Assembly: GCA_025463105.1 (NCBI GenBank) | Contig: JAOAPW010000317.1 | Coordinates: forward strand, 1-5,498 | Direction of reading: 5' to 3' | Source of the DNA: Candidatus Acidiferrum typicum | Lineage (GTDB): Bacteria > Acidobacteriota > Terriglobia > Acidiferrales > UBA7541 | DNA: 5,498 nucleotides | Part shown: piece after piece, positions 4,648-5,498 of the stretch | Layout of the letters: each line of letters begins with the position of its first letter | Numbering within the stretch: position 1 is the stretch's first letter | The notes under the pieces: model-generated | Databases searched by the model: none | What the model saw: only the letters and a program-made list of their open reading frames with translations | What the model was told of the DNA's origin: nothing | Program-made: the position numbers and the translations under genes

Positions 4648-5498
4648 CTATTGAACTTCGTAAACTTTCACCGACGCTGCGTCTTTCCCATGACGCGGCG
4701 CGGCGACGTAGAAGCGTTTGAGTTCCGGCACCAGGATCGCCGTCTTCGCACGGAAGCCTGTCGGAATTTTGGCTAACTCTTCGTAGTGGTCGGCATCCTT
4801 CTGCGAGTAAACGACGGTGAATTCATTACAGGCTACGTAGATACGCTTGCCGGCGGAATCAAATGCCATATCGTCCGTCATTTCAGCCGTTGGCAAGGTG
4901 GCCACGATTTTTCCGGAATCCGAATCCAGGACAACCATGCTTGGTGGCTTGCGCCCGGCAACGAAAATGCGATGATTCGCCTCATCGAATTTGAGCGGAG
5001 TATTTCCGTGCAGGTCGCCCAGAGTCCAGGTGGTGGTCACCGTCTTTTTTTCTCTGTCGATAACCCCAACGAGACTCTTATCTCTGATGTTTGCGAAAAT
5101 CCTGGGGCCGTTTTTCTCAATCGCCAGCGCTTCGATATTTGTGGAGTCCACTTTAATGTCGCCCACCTTCTTGCGAGTGCTGGTATCGACGATGTTGATC
5201 AATGAAAACGCCATCTTGGCGTCCGAGCCGCCAGCAGCAACATAAAAGAGATGTTTCGCGGGATCATAAGCCGACGAGTCGGCGCCTTTAGTCAGCTTCA
5301 CGGTTTCAGTCAGAACATAAGAGCCGGTATCAAAAATCTTGGCTGTTCCGTCATCCCCGGAGATAACCCAAAGCTGCTTGGCATCGGGAAGAAAGAGCAT
5401 TGAATGAGGCGCAGCTAAATCCGGGATCGTGTGAATCAGCTTGTTGGCTTTTGTGTCCAGCACCACCACGGCGCTATTTTCTTCCGCCGTCAGGAACA
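4648..5498 (-). CDS. YncE/YVTN-like beta-propeller protein, paralogue (N-terminus cut by window edge)
   Basis: The visible 282 residues begin in frame at the window edge (FLTAEENSAVVVLDTK) and end at TAG after KVYEVQ. The N-terminus, including any signal peptide and roughly the first 80 residues by comparison with the neighbouring copy, is outside. Repeated blades are evident: AVVVLDTKANK, LWVISGDDGTAKIFDTGSY, FYVAAGGSD with a following INIVDTSTRK, RIFANIRDKSLVGVIDREKK, RIFVAGRKPPSMVVLDSDSG and RIYVACNEFTVVYSQKDAD. The order and spacing match the other propeller (GPRIF, FVAxRxP, VLDxDxGK, DDM, KRIY, DADxYExxAKIPT are shared), so the two are diverged duplicates with the same fold and probably related roles, likely outside the cytoplasm. 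GTG at 5469 lies inside a blade and is not the start. The stop is 28 nt from the 3' end of the convergent tRNA-His gene, with no strong terminator hairpin in between. Function beyond a beta-propeller scaffold cannot be assigned. Confidence 0.82.
   Translation of the reverse strand, partial: FLTAEENSAVVVLDTKANKLIHTIPDLAAPHSMLFLPDAKQLWVISGDDGTAKIFDTGSYVLTETVKLTKGADSSAYDPAKHLFYVAAGGSDAKMAFSLINIVDTSTRKKVGDIKVDSTNIEALAIEKNGPRIFANIRDKSLVGVIDREKKTVTTTWTLGDLHGNTPLKFDEANHRIFVAGRKPPSMVVLDSDSGKIVATLPTAEMTDDMAFDSAGKRIYVACNEFTVVYSQKDADHYEELAKIPTGFRAKTAILVPELKRFYVAAPRHGKDAASVKVYEVQ

Noticed and set aside
5467..5469. GTG at 5469 as start of the right-hand propeller gene
   Set aside because: The frame stays open to the window edge and the GTG lies inside a beta-blade (AVVVLDTK), so the gene begins outside the window.

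Overview
The window is bacterial chromosomal DNA: densely packed protein genes, strong GGAGG ribosome-binding sites and one bacterial-type tRNA-His gene with an encoded CCA end. Base composition is moderately GC-rich by eye. Families typical of soil bacteria with large genomes (secreted YncE/YVTN-like beta-propellers, a CtBP-like 2-hydroxyacid dehydrogenase, a divergent M24 metalloenzyme) make Acidobacteriota or a similar soil lineage a reasonable guess. Nothing in the window fixes the taxonomy.

Layout. All five protein genes lie on the minus strand, so transcription runs right to left. At the right edge (4648-5498) is the C-terminal part of a YncE-like beta-propeller protein. Next to it, on the plus strand and facing it, is tRNA-His (4543-4619) with a plausible promoter and a bulged inverted repeat just upstream. 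A spacer (4263-4542) carries a good candidate sigma-70 promoter for the second, complete and secreted beta-propeller (3225-4262), a diverged paralogue of the first. A 168-bp AT-rich spacer follows. Then comes a tight three-gene operon read leftwards: an M24-family metalloenzyme (1785-3056), a D-isomer-specific 2-hydroxyacid dehydrogenase of the CtBP-like type (799-1782, starting 2 nt after the M24 stop), and an HMGL-like/alpha-isopropylmalate-synthase-type carboxyltransferase (770 to beyond the left edge, 28 nt downstream).

How the genes may work together. The three enzymes look like one small metabolic operon: a metal-dependent hydrolase or lyase on the pita-bread fold, an NAD-dependent 2-oxoacid/2-hydroxyacid oxidoreductase, and a TIM-barrel enzyme of the family that joins acyl-CoA to 2-oxoacids (or cleaves such products). 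A chain from hydrolysis or lysis to a 2-hydroxy/2-oxo acid and then condensation or cleavage is biochemically coherent. The substrate cannot be read from the sequence, and all three proteins depart from textbook motifs, so none should be given the name of the best-known family member (prolidase, SerA, LeuA). The two propellers are probably exported and have no evident link to the operon beyond adjacency.
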